Source: Alkalicaulis satelles
GTDB taxonomy: Bacteria > Pseudomonadota > Alphaproteobacteria > Caulobacterales > Maricaulaceae
Direction: 5' to 3'
DNA length: 64,000 bases
NCBI RefSeq assembly: GCF_008630495.1
Contig: NZ_VWOJ01000001.1
Span: 62,001-126,000, forward strand
This document shows, piece by piece, positions 55,245 through 64,000 of the stretch. Made by a program: the position numbers and the translations under genes. Under the pieces are notes generated by a model. It had not been told where the DNA came from. It worked only from the letters and a program-made list of their open reading frames with translations, and made no database searches. Numbering within the stretch: position 1 is the first letter of the stretch; each line of letters begins with the position of its first letter.

Positions 55245-56132
55245 ATGACCATCATTTCCAGACCGCACGCAGTGCGTCTGATCACCATTGCGGCGCTCGG
55301 CCTCTTGGCCAGCGCCTGCGTGACTGCGCCCGAACTTCGCCCTTCCAGCCTGATCGATCATCCTGAGGCGGGGGACCGCGATCCTGCGCCCCGTCCGGCC
55401 AGGCCCGGCAGCGCCGGATACGAGATCGAGGGCGGCGATTTTCACGCCCGCATCGTGTTCCGCGAGATTCGCGGACGCGCCGTGGCCCAGTTTGACGGCG
55501 CGGGTTTCGCAGCGGGCGCGGTGGAGTCCGAATTTGATCTGGACCAGGCATGGATACGCGCAGGCGCGCGGGTCTATGACAGCGCTGAGCCGCCTCATCA
55601 TGTCAGCGTGCGCCTGAGCGTTCAGCCCTGCGAAACAGCCCATGGCGTCTGGCCGCGCACAGCCCTGGTGACCGTGGGGCGGCGCGATTACCGCGGTTGT
55701 GCGCGCGAGACGGGGCCGCACCCCAGCTGGACCGAGAATCTGCCTGAACTCATGCCGGCCATCACCCAGTGCCTGGCCTCGGCGCGCAATTCATCCATGG
55801 CCTTTGTGCGCGGCAGCGGCAGCGCTCATGTCATTCACGCCGGGGCTGATGAAGAACAGACCCGTGTGCGCCTGCGCGTAGGCGAGACAGGCCGCTGGGA
55901 TTGTGTGGTGCGCCAGGGCAGGGCTGACTTCACTGTGGTGTCCGAGCGCGCTGGCGAAGCGCCGGGCGAAGGCGATCCGTCCTTTATCCCCGGGCATATG
56001 CCGGCGGACGGTGAGGGCTGCTATCTCTACGAAGCCGTACGTGACGATAGCGGCGCACTGATTGGCGCGCTCGCCCATGATGTATGCGGTCCAGGCGCGA
56101 TCGCACTGACCCGGCTCGACCGGCTTAACTGA
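55245..56132 (+). CDS. Putative lipoprotein with COG3650-like features
   Basis: The 295-residue protein has a signal with lipobox SAC (GLLASACVTAPE) and two similar Cys-containing halves; GRRDYRGCARETGPH recalls the YxGC...G motif of COG3650-type proteins. The remainder has several Cys (VQPCETAHG, ITQCLASAR, GCYLYEA, DVCGPGAI) that may form disulphides. Function is unknown. ATG 55245 follows GAGGGGAGGG. It converges on the dehydrogenase gene, with an 8-base overlap. Confidence 0.7.
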   Translation: MTIISRPHAVRLITIAALGLLASACVTAPELRPSSLIDHPEAGDRDPAPRPARPGSAGYEIEGGDFHARIVFREIRGRAVAQFDGAGFAAGAVESEFDLDQAWIRAGARVYDSAEPPHHVSVRLSVQPCETAHGVWPRTALVTVGRRDYRGCARETGPHPSWTENLPELMPAITQCLASARNSSMAFVRGSGSAHVIHAGADEEQTRVRLRVGETGRWDCVVRQGRADFTVVSERAGEAPGEGDPSFIPGHMPADGEGCYLYEAVRDDSGALIGALAHDVCGPGAIALTRLDRLN

Positions 56133-57351
56133 CCGCAAGTTGGCGCGTATCCGGATCGAGCTGGTCGAGCGCGAACAGGAGGGCGGCGGCGTGCACCGGC
56201 TGCCCAGTCCTGGACGCCAGCGCGCTGACCGCGTCGGCGGCCTTGTCCATCACCTGCTTCCATTGCGCTTTCAGGGCGCTCTCGTCCGGCGCGTCCGGCT
56301 CGCCGAACGCGCGCCACTCGAAATAGGACGCCGCGACTCCTCCGGCATTGGCCAGTATGTCAGGCACGCTTTCAATGCCGCGCGCGTCCAGCGCCTCGTA
56401 CCCTTTGCGGGTGACCGGCGCGTTGGCGAGCTCGATCAGGCGTTCGGCCCTGAGCTTGCGCGCGGCCGCAGCATCAATCACATCGCCGGAGGCCGCCAGC
56501 ACCAGGACGTCACAGTCTGTTTCCACAATCGCGCCCGGATCGCCGTCCTCGCCCACCTTGCCGGTCTCGCGCTTGCGCTCTGTCACGGCGTCAATGTCCA
56601 GACCGCCGCGATTGGCGGCCATGGAGCGTGAGTCCGACACCGCCACGATCACTGCGCCGGCCTGGTTTGCAGCGCGCGCAAACGCGGACCCGGCGCTGCC
56701 AAAACCCTGCACTGCAATGCGCGGATGCGCCTTGCAATGGCCGCTCTCGCACAGCCGCTGATAGACGCGCCAGCCGCCCAGCCCGGTGGCGCCCTCGCGC
56801 AAGGCGAGTCCTCCGGTCTCTGGCGGCAGGCCGGTGACAGGTGCGCGCGAGCGGCCCTTGTCTGCGTTCAGCGTGCGGCGGATCACATCCATCTCGAACG
56901 GACCCGTGGCGATATCGGGGGCGGGCACGTCCGTTTCCGGCCCGATCACGTCAGCGAAGGCATGCGCATAGGCGCGCGCGATCTCTTCGCGCTGGTCCTG
57001 ATCGAGCTGGCGCGCCTCCACACGCACCGCGCCCTTGGCCCCGCCAAACGGCAGACCGGCCAGGGCGCATTTGAGGGTCATCAACAAGGACAGACGCTCG
57101 GCTTCCGCCAGGCTGGCGTCGGGGGCGAAGCGCACCCCGCCCTTGGTGGGGTTTCCGCCCTGCTCGAAGCGTACACGGAAGGCTGGCAGCTGGCCCAGGC
57201 CCTTGATCTCCAGCGTGCGTTCCAACTGCTGGGTCGGTCTGGCAAGCCTCTCTGAGGCCAGAATGCGCCCTCTTGCGCCATCAGCGCGCGCCAGGCGGGT
57301 CAGGCGCTTGCGCACCTCATCGGCAGGGGCGGGGGTTAACCAGTCAAACAT
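56125..57351 (-). CDS. Glu/Leu/Phe/Val dehydrogenase-family protein
   Basis: The 408-residue NAD(P)-dependent dehydrogenase has the catalytic Lys in LPFGGAKGAVRV, an upstream GGVRF (NPTKGGVRFAPDASL), the DVPAPDIATGPFEM segment and the Rossmann loop IAVQGFGSAGSAFA, ending in LANAPVTRKGYEAL and ANAGGVAASYFEW. It deaminates glutamate or a branched-chain amino acid; sequence alone does not decide. ATG 57351 lies five bases after GGAG. It ends by overlapping the converging lipoprotein gene. Confidence 0.9.
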   Translation of the reverse strand: MFDWLTPAPADEVRKRLTRLARADGARGRILASERLARPTQQLERTLEIKGLGQLPAFRVRFEQGGNPTKGGVRFAPDASLAEAERLSLLMTLKCALAGLPFGGAKGAVRVEARQLDQDQREEIARAYAHAFADVIGPETDVPAPDIATGPFEMDVIRRTLNADKGRSRAPVTGLPPETGGLALREGATGLGGWRVYQRLCESGHCKAHPRIAVQGFGSAGSAFARAANQAGAVIVAVSDSRSMAANRGGLDIDAVTERKRETGKVGEDGDPGAIVETDCDVLVLAASGDVIDAAAARKLRAERLIELANAPVTRKGYEALDARGIESVPDILANAGGVAASYFEWRAFGEPDAPDESALKAQWKQVMDKAADAVSALASRTGQPVHAAALLFALDQLDPDTRQLAVS

Positions 57352-57412
57352 CATCGCTCCGGGCGGCTTCGGTCTCACCTGGAAAGGTGGGACTGGACCG
57401 GGCGATGTCAAA

Positions 57413-58009
57413 TCAGGCGCCGTCCGGGGCGGGCGCCAGATGGGTGACCCTGGTCTGAAACGCGTCATCGCCCCCCGCTTCCAGCAGCAGGGGCGTTGAG
57501 CGTGCAATCGCGTCTGTCAGGGCGTCAAACCAGTCCCGGTCAGCCTTGGGCACGTCGGACAGCACCCAGGCGGTCACCTGCGATTTGTCGCCAGGATGGC
57601 CGATGCCGATACGCCCGCGGCGGAAATCGCCCGGGATTTGGCTCATGATGGAGCGCAAGCCGTTATTGCCCGCATGTCCGCCGCCGCGTTTCAGGCGGAA
57701 CTTGCCCGGCGCCAGATCGAGTTCGTCGTGAAACACGGTGAGATCGCCGGCTTCGAGGCGGAAGAAGCGCATGGCCTCGGCCACGGACCGCCCCGCTTCG
57801 TTGTAATAGGTCTGGGGCTTGAGCAGCAGCACCCGGGCCATGCCGCTGGCGGTCTCAACCGCGCCTTCGCACATCTCGCCCTGGAAACGCTTGCGCCACG
57901 GGCCCAGCGACCAGTGCGCCGCGATGGCGTCCAGCGCCATGAAGCCGGCATTGTGGCGGTTGGCGGCGTATTTCGCGCCGGGATTGCCCAGACCCGCAAT
58001 GAGGTGCAT
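57413..58009 (-). CDS. pth: Peptidyl-tRNA hydrolase
   Basis: The 198-residue enzyme has LIAGLGNPGAKYAANRHNAGFMALD (active-site His in RHNAG), LLKPQTYYNEAGRSV and VFHDELDLAPGKFRLKRGGGHAGNNGLRSI. It recycles tRNA from stalled peptides. It is directly downstream of rplY in the same direction, a widespread pth-rplY pairing. The C-terminal stretch continues to TRVTHLAPAPDGA. Confidence 0.97.
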   Translation of the reverse strand: MHLIAGLGNPGAKYAANRHNAGFMALDAIAAHWSLGPWRKRFQGEMCEGAVETASGMARVLLLKPQTYYNEAGRSVAEAMRFFRLEAGDLTVFHDELDLAPGKFRLKRGGGHAGNNGLRSIMSQIPGDFRRGRIGIGHPGDKSQVTAWVLSDVPKADRDWFDALTDAIARSTPLLLEAGGDDAFQTRVTHLAPAPDGA

Positions 58010-58108
58010 GGCGCGCTCCGCACATGGAAAGGGCGGCGGCTGGAGCCTGGCTCCGGCGCGCCGCCCTCAAATTGGATCAGGTCCCGTTGAGGACCGTCAG
58101 GGCGAGGA

Positions 58109-58753
58109 TCAGTCCTCGCTCTCGTTTTCGTCTTCGACCTCGGCCTCTTCACCGGTCTCGTCTTCGTCGCTCGCTTCGTCTTCAATGACAGCGCGCGAGC
58201 CCTGCATGGTGGCGATGGTGAAGTCGCGGTCGGTGATGGTCGGCGTGACGCCTTCGGGCAGGGTCACTTCCGAGATGTGCAGGGAGTCGCCGATATTCAT
58301 GTGCGAGATATCGATCTCGATGGCCTCGGGAATGCTGCCTGCCGGGGAGTAGACCTCGATGGCGTGGCGCACCACGTTGAGCACGCCGCCGCGCTTGATG
58401 CCCGGGGCTTTCTCGTCATTGAGGAAGTGCACCGGCACTTCCACCGAGATCACCGAATCCTCGTTCACGCGCTGGAAATCCACGTGCAGCGGGAAATCGC
58501 GCACCGGATCAAATTGCACGTCACGGGTCAGCACGGTCTGGGTCTCGCCCTTGTGATCGATAGTGATCATCTGGGAGAGGAATTTGCCCGAGTTGATCGC
58601 CTTGACCAGCTCGTTGTTTTTCAGGGTGATGGCTACCGGATCACGGTCCCCGCCATACAGCACGCCCGGCACAAGGCCATTGCGGCGCACTTCGCGCGAG
58701 CCGCCCTTGCCGGTGCGCTCGCGCACCTCAACGGAGAGAACAATATCGCTCAT
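58109..58753 (-). CDS. rplY: 50S ribosomal protein L25/general stress protein Ctc
   Basis: The 214-residue long-form L25 (TL5/Ctc type) starts SDIVLSVEVRERTGKGGSREVRRNGLVPGVLYGGDRDPVAI, binds 5S rRNA by its N-domain and has the C-terminal beta domain (VPVHFLNDEKAPGIKRGGVLNVVRHAIEVYSPA). It ends in a strongly acidic tail (EDEASDEDETGEEAEVED). An hairpin-prone leader precedes it at 58782-58801. pth follows. Confidence 0.97.
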   Translation of the reverse strand: MSDIVLSVEVRERTGKGGSREVRRNGLVPGVLYGGDRDPVAITLKNNELVKAINSGKFLSQMITIDHKGETQTVLTRDVQFDPVRDFPLHVDFQRVNEDSVISVEVPVHFLNDEKAPGIKRGGVLNVVRHAIEVYSPAGSIPEAIEIDISHMNIGDSLHISEVTLPEGVTPTITDRDFTIATMQGSRAVIEDEASDEDETGEEAEVEDENESED

Positions 58754-58781
58754 CAGTCCGGTCCTCAGGGTTCAAATGCAA

Positions 58782-58801
58782 GCGCCGCCCTGCGGCGGCG
58801 C
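58782..58801 (-). other. GC-rich hairpin in the rplY leader
   Basis: GCGCCGCC (58782-58789) pairs with GGCGGCGC (58794-58801) around a four-base loop, 28 bases upstream of the rplY start codon. It could be a leader structure or the end of transcription for an upstream unit; no U tract follows on the minus strand. Confidence 0.4.
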
Positions 58802-58908
58802 CGGCGTGGTGGGTCGCGCATGCTTTGCGCAACGCCGTATTTCGAGCGGCGGGCTATAGCCGATCCGCACAAGGCGCGCAAGGCGCACAGTGCGCCCGGG
58901 GCTGCAGC

Positions 58909-59127
58909 TTACAGGGCGCCCGCGCTCCAGATGAGCAGTCCCACGCCGCATGTTGCAAACAGCACGCCCGTGACCATGGCGGCGCCAGCCTCGAAGCCGC
59001 CGTTTATCTCAAGACGGGTTCGCGCCGCGCCGATCACGCCGCCGGCTGCGGGCATCAGGGGCGCCAGCAAGAAGACCAGGCCACATGCGGTCAAAAACAC
59101 ACCAATGGCCGCCGCCAGCTCGCTCAT
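58909..59127 (-). CDS. Small two-helix membrane protein
   Basis: The 72-residue protein has two hydrophobic segments (IGVFLTACGLVFLLAPLMPAAGGVIG and AAMVTGVLFATCGVGLLIWSAGAL), each with one Cys, joined by a charged turn. GGAGGACGAG precedes the ATG at 59127. No family is recognised. It lies between rplY and the DUF3137 gene in the same direction. Confidence 0.65.
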   Translation of the reverse strand: MSELAAAIGVFLTACGLVFLLAPLMPAAGGVIGAARTRLEINGGFEAGAAMVTGVLFATCGVGLLIWSAGAL

Positions 59128-59181
59128 CTCGTCCTCCAGGGCGCTTTCAAACGGGAACTAATCCTATCAACAAGCCTTGCA

Positions 59182-60180
59182 TTATGTCGATTCAGGATCG
59201 GCGACCACGCTGGCGCCGACCCCGCCGCCTTCAGCAGGGGGCTGAAGCACGGTGTGCATGATGTCCTCGATCAGCTCGAATTCGGCATACAGGCGGGCGA
59301 TGCGCGAGCGGTCGTCCAGCGGGGCGAACATCGAGCCGGGCTCGAACTTGTTGCCGGTCTGCGCCGCGATCAGCAATTCACCCCGGCCTGATTCGGGAAC
59401 CAGGTCCTCGTCAAACACACAGCGCACATTCTTGCCCTTGAGAATCTCCTCAAGGCGCAGGAGCCGCTCCATGAAGGAGGGGGTGAGCAGGTAGCGCGCC
59501 ATCACCTGGTCGGTGCCATACACCTCGAACAGGCGGCTGAAGCGCAGATCCACCAGTCCGATCCGCTCCAGGCTGCGCCCTGAGAAATGGCGCCGGGAGA
59601 AGGCTTCCAGCCCGTTGAACAGACCCTTGTCACGCGTCACCAGGGTGACGCCCTCCACGGTACGCGGGAAGGTGATGCGGATCAGCACCCCGCGGAACAC
59701 CGTGACGTAATAGGTGCGCTTGCGGCTGCGGCGGCGCTGCTGGAGATGGGCTTCATAGAGCTCGAAATCGGCGCCGTGGGCCTCGCCGGAGAAATGATCT
59801 TCGAACGCGCGCTTGTCGGAATGGGGGATCAGCCCGTGGGAACGGAAGGCGTCAAAGCGCGCCGGGCTGGCGGGTTTGGGCGCATAGCTCAGGCCGAAGG
59901 CTTCAGCCATGCGGGTGTTGAGACCCAGCTTCACATCCTTGTGCAGCTGGGTCATGGGATGGCCCGCCCAGGCCATGATCAGCAGGGCGGCCGCCACCGA
60001 GGCAATCCCCGCCACCGGCGCGGGCAGGCCGGACAGGCCCAGTATCGCGCCGAGCACCAGCGCTGCGCCCAGCGCGCCCGCCGTGCCCTTCATGAAGCGT
60101 GAAACGGCCGCCTTGCGCCGCGCCTCTTTCTCGCTGAGCCAGGGGCCCAGCTCCGCCATCGCGCTGTCGAGATCCTTCAT
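59182..60180 (-). CDS. DUF3137 domain-containing membrane protein
   Basis: The 332-residue protein has two helices near the N-terminus (ALGAALVLGAILGLSGL, PVAGIASVAAALLIMAWA), then a soluble domain with DHFSGEAHGADFELYEAHLQQ, FRGVLIRITFPR and VRCVFDEDLVPESGRGELLIAAQTGNKFEPGSMF, the DUF3137 pattern. The function is unknown. ATG 60180 follows GGGGACGGCG; a second ATG 12 bases upstream is possible. It is divergent from the Kef-type antiporter, with a palindrome in between. Confidence 0.83.
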   Translation of the reverse strand: MKDLDSAMAELGPWLSEKEARRKAAVSRFMKGTAGALGAALVLGAILGLSGLPAPVAGIASVAAALLIMAWAGHPMTQLHKDVKLGLNTRMAEAFGLSYAPKPASPARFDAFRSHGLIPHSDKRAFEDHFSGEAHGADFELYEAHLQQRRRSRKRTYYVTVFRGVLIRITFPRTVEGVTLVTRDKGLFNGLEAFSRRHFSGRSLERIGLVDLRFSRLFEVYGTDQVMARYLLTPSFMERLLRLEEILKGKNVRCVFDEDLVPESGRGELLIAAQTGNKFEPGSMFAPLDDRSRIARLYAEFELIEDIMHTVLQPPAEGGGVGASVVADPEST

Positions 60181-60287
60181 CGCCGTCCCCATCGCCTCAT
60201 GAGGGCAAACTGCCGCGCCGCGTGCTGCGCGTCCAGACGCGACCAGCCTTTTCCTTTGACGCCCTGCAAGGAGTCGCACAAAACACT

Positions 60288-60311
60288 ATGCTCACAAGCA
60301 TTCGTGAGCAT
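60288..60311. promoter_or_regulatory. Palindrome between DUF3137 and the Kef-type gene, candidate operator
   Basis: ATGCTCAC (60288-60295) and GTGAGCAT (60304-60311) form a perfect 8-bp inverted repeat with an 8-base spacer. It lies in the divergent intergenic region, 51 bases before the Kef-type antiporter ATG. It could be a repressor operator or a leader hairpin. Confidence 0.4.
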
Positions 60312-60362
60312 CAGGGCGGCGGCAGCGCGCCAGAGCGGCGTTCAGCATACGGGCGGGCGATA

Positions 60363-62093
60363 ATGAATGAGCTGATCTCCGAGTCGATCTTTTACGAGAT
60401 CGCCATCCTGCTTAGCGTCGCGGCGGCCATCGGCCTGATCGGCCATATGCTGCGCCAGCCGCTGATTGTCAGCTTCATCGTGGTGGGCATTGTCGCAGGG
60501 CCGTCCGTGCTGGACCTGATCCGCTCGGATGAAAGCGTGGGCGTGCTCGCCCAGCTGGGCATTGCGCTCTTGCTGTTCCTGGTGGGCATCAAGCTGGACA
60601 TCAAGCTGATCCAGTCGCTGGGACCGGTCTCGCTGCTCACCGGGCTGGGCCAGGTGATCTTCACCTCCTTCTTCGGCTTTTTCATCGCGCTGGGGCTGGG
60701 GTTCGACCCGATCACCAGCGTCTATATCGCCGTGGCGCTGACCTTCTCGTCCACGATCATCATCGTGAAACTGCTCAGCGACAAACGCGAGATCGACTCC
60801 CTTCACGGACGCATCGCGCTGGGCTTCCTGATCGTGCAGGACATCGTGGTGGTGTTCGCCATGATCGCGCTCAGCGCCCTGGGCGTGGGCGGGCAGGAGG
60901 ATGCAGGCTGGCAAGAAGTGCTGATGGTGCTGGCCGCCGGCGTGGTGATGGTAGTGGTCGTCGTGCTTTTCATCCGCTTCGCCGCCACGCCGCTGACCGC
61001 CATGCTGGCGGGCTCGCCGGAGCTGTTGATCACCTTCTCCATCGCCATGGCCGCGGCCTTTGCGGCGGTGGGCGACATGTTCGGCGTGGGCAAGGAGCTG
61101 GGCGGCCTGCTGGCGGGGGTGGCGCTGGCCTCGACCCCCTATCGCGACGCGATTTCTGCGCGCCTGGCGCCGCTGCGCGACTTTCTGTTGCTGTTCTTCT
61201 TCGTGGCGCTGGGTTCGCAGCTCGACCTGTCCCTGATCGGGGAGAATATCCCGGCGGCGCTGGTGTTCTCCGCCTTCGTGCTGATCGGCAATCCGCTCAT
61301 CGTGATGGTGATCATGGGCGTGATGGGCTACCGCAAGCGCACCGGCTTCCTGGCTGGCCTCACCGTGGCGCAGATTTCCGAGTTCTCGCTGATCTTCATG
61401 GCCATGGGCCTGACCATCGGCCATGTCAGCGATCAGGCGCTGGGCCTGGTCACCCTGGTGGGCCTGATCACGATCGGCGCCTCAACCTATATGATCACCT
61501 ATTCCCACCGGCTCTATCCGCTGCTGGAGCCGGTCTTGGGCATATTTGAGCGCAAGCAGCTCCAGCCGGCCGAAAACGGCGAGGCGGACAATGCCAAGGG
61601 GCGCTATGACGTGGTGCTTCTGGGACTGGGCCGCTATGGCGGAGCGATCGCCCAGCGCCTTGTGAAGAATGACATTTCAGCGCTGGGCGCCGATTTCAAC
61701 CCGTCCGCCGTGCGCACCTGGCGCGAGCGCGGGCTGGACGCGATCTATGGCGATCTGAGTGATCAGGAATTCCTCACCCATCTGCCCTTGCGCGGGGTGC
61801 GCTGGGTGATCTCCACCGCTACCGACCGCGAGACCGGCGTGGCGCTGGAAGACAGCCGCATCGCCATGATCAAGACGCTGCGCAAGTTCGGCTATAACGG
61901 CAAGATCGCGGTCACCAGCCAGCACGGCACACGCATGGACGAGCTGATCGAGGCGGGCGCCGATCTGGTGCTGCAGCCCTTCCAGGACGCCGCTGACCGC
62001 GCTGTGGACCTGATCAGCGGGCGCTCTGATCTCAATATCGAGCGCCTCGAACCGGTTGAGGACGCCGAGGAGCAAAAAGACATTCCGGAGTAA
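60363..62093 (+). CDS. Kef/YbaL-type CPA2 cation:proton antiporter with TrkA domain
   Basis: The 576-residue protein has a CPA2 Na+/H+ exchanger domain with about 12 helices (residues 10-400; GHMLRQPLIVSFIVVGIVAGP, IALGFLIVQDIVVVFAMIAL with the functional QD, ELGGLLAGVALASTPY) and a C-terminal TrkA-N nucleotide-binding domain (YDVVLLGLGRYGGAIAQRL, then LGADFNPSAVRTWRERG). The layout is that of KefB/YbaL potassium efflux systems gated by NAD(H). ATG 60363 was chosen; the longer frame adds 47 unlikely residues. It converges with prs. Confidence 0.88.
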   Translation: MNELISESIFYEIAILLSVAAAIGLIGHMLRQPLIVSFIVVGIVAGPSVLDLIRSDESVGVLAQLGIALLLFLVGIKLDIKLIQSLGPVSLLTGLGQVIFTSFFGFFIALGLGFDPITSVYIAVALTFSSTIIIVKLLSDKREIDSLHGRIALGFLIVQDIVVVFAMIALSALGVGGQEDAGWQEVLMVLAAGVVMVVVVVLFIRFAATPLTAMLAGSPELLITFSIAMAAAFAAVGDMFGVGKELGGLLAGVALASTPYRDAISARLAPLRDFLLLFFFVALGSQLDLSLIGENIPAALVFSAFVLIGNPLIVMVIMGVMGYRKRTGFLAGLTVAQISEFSLIFMAMGLTIGHVSDQALGLVTLVGLITIGASTYMITYSHRLYPLLEPVLGIFERKQLQPAENGEADNAKGRYDVVLLGLGRYGGAIAQRLVKNDISALGADFNPSAVRTWRERGLDAIYGDLSDQEFLTHLPLRGVRWVISTATDRETGVALEDSRIAMIKTLRKFGYNGKIAVTSQHGTRMDELIEAGADLVLQPFQDAADRAVDLISGRSDLNIERLEPVEDAEEQKDIPE

Positions 62094-62118
62094 GCGCGCT
62101 CCGCCCGTCAGCCCCGGC

Positions 62119-63051
62119 TCAGTCGAACAGCTTGGAGACCGACTCGTCATTGGCGATGCGCCGGATCGCCTCGCCCAGCAACGGCGCCACGGACAGGGTG
62201 CGCACTTTTTTCGATCCGGCGGCCTTCTCGGTCACATCGATGGAGTCGGTAACCACCAACTCGCTGAGCACCGAGGCGTCAATGCGCTCGCACGCCTTGC
62301 CCGACAGCACGCCATGGGTGATGTAGGCGGACACCTGGGCCGCGCCCTGGTCCATGATGGCCTTGGCCGCATTGCACAGCGTGCCGCCTGAATCGATGAT
62401 GTCGTCGAAGATGATGCAACGCCGGCCTTCCACATCGCCGATGATGTTCATCACCTCGCTCTGGCCCGCGCGCGGGCGGCGCTTGTCGACGATGGCGATG
62501 TCTGCGCCCAGCCGGCTGGCCAGCGCGCGCGCGCGCACCACCCCGCCCACGTCCGGCGACACGATCATCAAATCCTTGATGTCATAGGCTCTGCGGATAT
62601 CGCGCTCGAAAACCGGCGTGGCGAAGAGATTATCGGTGGGGATGTCGAAAAACCCCTGGATCTGGCCGGCATGCAGGTCCAGCGTCAGCACCCGGTGCGC
62701 GCCCGAGCCGGCGATCAGATTGGCCACAAGCTTGGCGGTGATGGGCGTGCGCCCGCCGGTTTTGCGGTCCTGGCGGGCATAGCCGAAATAGGGGATGACC
62801 GCCGTGATCCGGTTCGCGCTCGCCCGGGTGAGCGCGTCCATGCAGATCAGCAATTCCATCAGATTGTCGTTGGCGGGCTTGGAGGTGGACTGGATCACGA
62901 ACACGTCCTCGCCGCGCATGTTCTCGTCGATGCGCACGAACAGCTCGTCATCGGCGAAGCGCTCGATCTCGACGTTGGACAAAGGCGCGTCGAGATAGTC
63001 CGCGATGGCCTGGGCCAGCGGGCGGTTGGCGTTGCCGCTCATGAGCTTCAT
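62119..63051 (-). CDS. prs: Ribose-phosphate pyrophosphokinase
   Basis: The 310-residue enzyme makes PRPP from ribose-5-phosphate and ATP. Motifs include [62 protein letters not shown] (flexible loop), [19 protein letters not shown], the [14 protein letters not shown] loop and the PRPP site [14 protein letters not shown]. Length is normal. ATG 63051 was chosen, since six residues upstream are atypical. PRPP feeds apt at 43060 and others. Confidence 0.97.
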   Translation of the reverse strand: MKLMSGNANRPLAQAIADYLDAPLSNVEIERFADDELFVRIDENMRGEDVFVIQSTSKPANDNLMELLICMDALTRASANRITAVIPYFGYARQDRKTGGRTPITAKLVANLIAGSGAHRVLTLDLHAGQIQGFFDIPTDNLFATPVFERDIRRAYDIKDLMIVSPDVGGVVRARALASRLGADIAIVDKRRPRAGQSEVMNIIGDVEGRRCIIFDDIIDSGGTLCNAAKAIMDQGAAQVSAYITHGVLSGKACERIDASVLSELVVTDSIDVTEKAAGSKKVRTLSVAPLLGEAIRRIANDESVSKLFD

Positions 63052-63153
63052 GGTGATCGTCCCTCGCAAGGTCGATGGCCTGATAGCAGAGCGAGCCCGA
63101 AGCGCAAAGGGCAGGACACGATATTGTCAGCGGACGGACGGGATGGGGGGGTC

Positions 63154-64000
63154 TCAGGCCGCCTCGACGAAGCTCGCCACCACCTTTTTTGTGCCCGCCT
63201 TGTCGAAGGCCACGGTGAGCTTGTCGCCGTCGGCCTCCATCACCTGGCCATAGCCGAATTTCTGGTGGAAGACGCGCTGGCCGCGGGCGAACTTGCCCGG
63301 CTTGCCGCTGGAGATGAGCGTGGCCTGGCCTTCGATCACGGGCGAGGCCTCGGCGCGCCGGCCTGCCGCCTGGCTCTCCTGGAAGCGCCGCCAGCCCGGG
63401 CTCTCATAAGAGGACCGGAAGGCGTCGGCGGGCGTGGCGGCTTCCTGGAAGCCCGGGCCAGCGTCGTAATAGCCGGTCTCGGACTTGGCCTCGCAGTGAT
63501 CGGGGGGCATTTCATCAATGAAGCGCGAGGGCAGGACCGACTGCCAGCGCCCGAAAATCATGCGGTTGGCGGTAAAGCTGATCACTGCGCGTTCACGGGC
63601 GCGAGTGATGCCCACATAGGCCAGGCGCCGCTCCTCCTCGAGGGCCGCCGTGCCGCCTTCGTCCAGCGCGCGCTGGGACGGAAAGACGGTCTCTTCCCAG
63701 CCGGGCAGGAAGACCAGCGGAAACTCCAGCCCCTTGGCGGCGTGCAGGGTCATGAGAGAGACCTCGTCGCCATCCTCGGCCCGGTCGGCGTCCGAGACCA
63801 GGGCGATATGCTCCAGAAAGGCGTCCAGGCTGTCGAACTCGCCCATGGAGCGGACCAGTTCCTTCAGGTTATCGAGCCGGCCAGCGGCCTGCGGGCTCTT
63901 GTCCTCGCGCCACATGGCCGTATAGCCGCTCTCGTCGAGCACGATCTCGGCCAGCTCGTCATGGCGCATGGTCTCGGCCTGTCCCGCCCAGCGGTCGATA
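63154..64000 (-). CDS. UvrD/PcrA-type DNA helicase, C-terminal part (cut by window edge)
   Basis: The frame runs from the right edge to a stop at 63154, about 282 residues. It contains helicase motif V (VSLMTLHAAKGLEFPLVFLPGWEE) and motif VI (EEERRLAYVGITRARE), typical of superfamily I UvrD/PcrA, then a C-terminal tail with the Tudor-like GQRVFHQKFGYGQVMEADGDKLTVAF found in PcrA and RNA polymerase-interacting UvrD. The catalytic N-terminal part lies outside the window. Repair and replication restart are the likely roles. PcrA versus UvrD cannot be decided. Confidence 0.92.
   Translation of the reverse strand, partial: IDRWAGQAETMRHDELAEIVLDESGYTAMWREDKSPQAAGRLDNLKELVRSMGEFDSLDAFLEHIALVSDADRAEDGDEVSLMTLHAAKGLEFPLVFLPGWEETVFPSQRALDEGGTAALEEERRLAYVGITRARERAVISFTANRMIFGRWQSVLPSRFIDEMPPDHCEAKSETGYYDAGPGFQEAATPADAFRSSYESPGWRRFQESQAAGRRAEASPVIEGQATLISSGKPGKFARGQRVFHQKFGYGQVMEADGDKLTVAFDKAGTKKVVASFVEAA

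Overview
The window looks like one contiguous chromosomal segment of a GC-rich, flagellated, aerobic alphaproteobacterium. The best guess is the Maricaulales/Hyphomonadales-Caulobacterales side. Reasons: cckA next to fliQ-fliR-flhB, with recA and alaS downstream (an order I recall from Caulobacter), DUF2336, DUF6456 and DUF3667 proteins, two long TonB-dependent receptors plus an alginate-export-type porin, a GTTC-N7-GTTC SOS box at recA, and Mrp, CPA1 and CPA2 cation/proton antiporters that suit a marine or saline habitat. All assignments come from reading sequence; no database was searched. 

Layout. 1-3.6 kb: end of an unknown gene, an RlmB/TrmH-type rRNA methyltransferase, tRNA-Tyr followed by REP-like repeats, then ruvX and two tandem AEC carriers in one overlapping operon. 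3.7-13 kb: outer-membrane and uptake region with a porin, a TonB-dependent receptor, tRNA-Phe, an exported VOC-fold lipoprotein, a second TonB receptor broken by one in-frame TAG, a lipoprotein cytochrome c and a methyltransferase. Three intergenic copies of a TGTCCGGACA-type palindrome link the VOC, receptor and methyltransferase genes. 13.1-20.3 kb: MacAB-like efflux operon, M42-like peptidase, KAS III, tag. 20.4-24.2 kb: rpsD with promoter and terminator, a lipoprotein, DUF2336, and an SbtA/SbtB bicarbonate transporter pair. 24.3-31.9 kb: ten-gene Mrp operon with three antiporter-like subunits. 32-37.6 kb: a DnaA-domain-IV-like protein plus DUF6456 behind a candidate SOS box, yaaA, an FAD dehydrogenase, an MBL hydrolase and an ATP-grasp-like protein. 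37.7-41.8 kb: oppB-oppC-oppA with a 54-bp tandem repeat over the oppC stop codon and a gene relic in the gap. 41.8-45.6 kb: DUF3667, apt, and a K+/H+ antiporter fused to a Bax-like glucosaminidase domain. 45.7-55.2 kb: fliQ, fliR, flhB, a VOC gene behind a SoxR-type promoter, cckA, recA, alaS. 55.2-64 kb: lipoprotein, glutamate-type dehydrogenase, pth, rplY, a small membrane protein, DUF3137, a Kef-type antiporter, prs, and the C-terminal part of a UvrD/PcrA helicase cut by the window edge.

Most notable: (1) the antiporter-Bax fusion at 43596-45596, in which the expected catalytic Glu is Ala; (2) the SoxR-type promoter on the VOC gene at 47862; (3) the candidate LexA box in front of the DnaA-like/DUF6456 pair; (4) the single-codon amber lesion in the TonB receptor at 10273 and the operator shared by its neighbourhood; (5) the SbtAB pair in a probable heterotroph; (6) the split-MrpA, triple-antiporter Mrp cluster.
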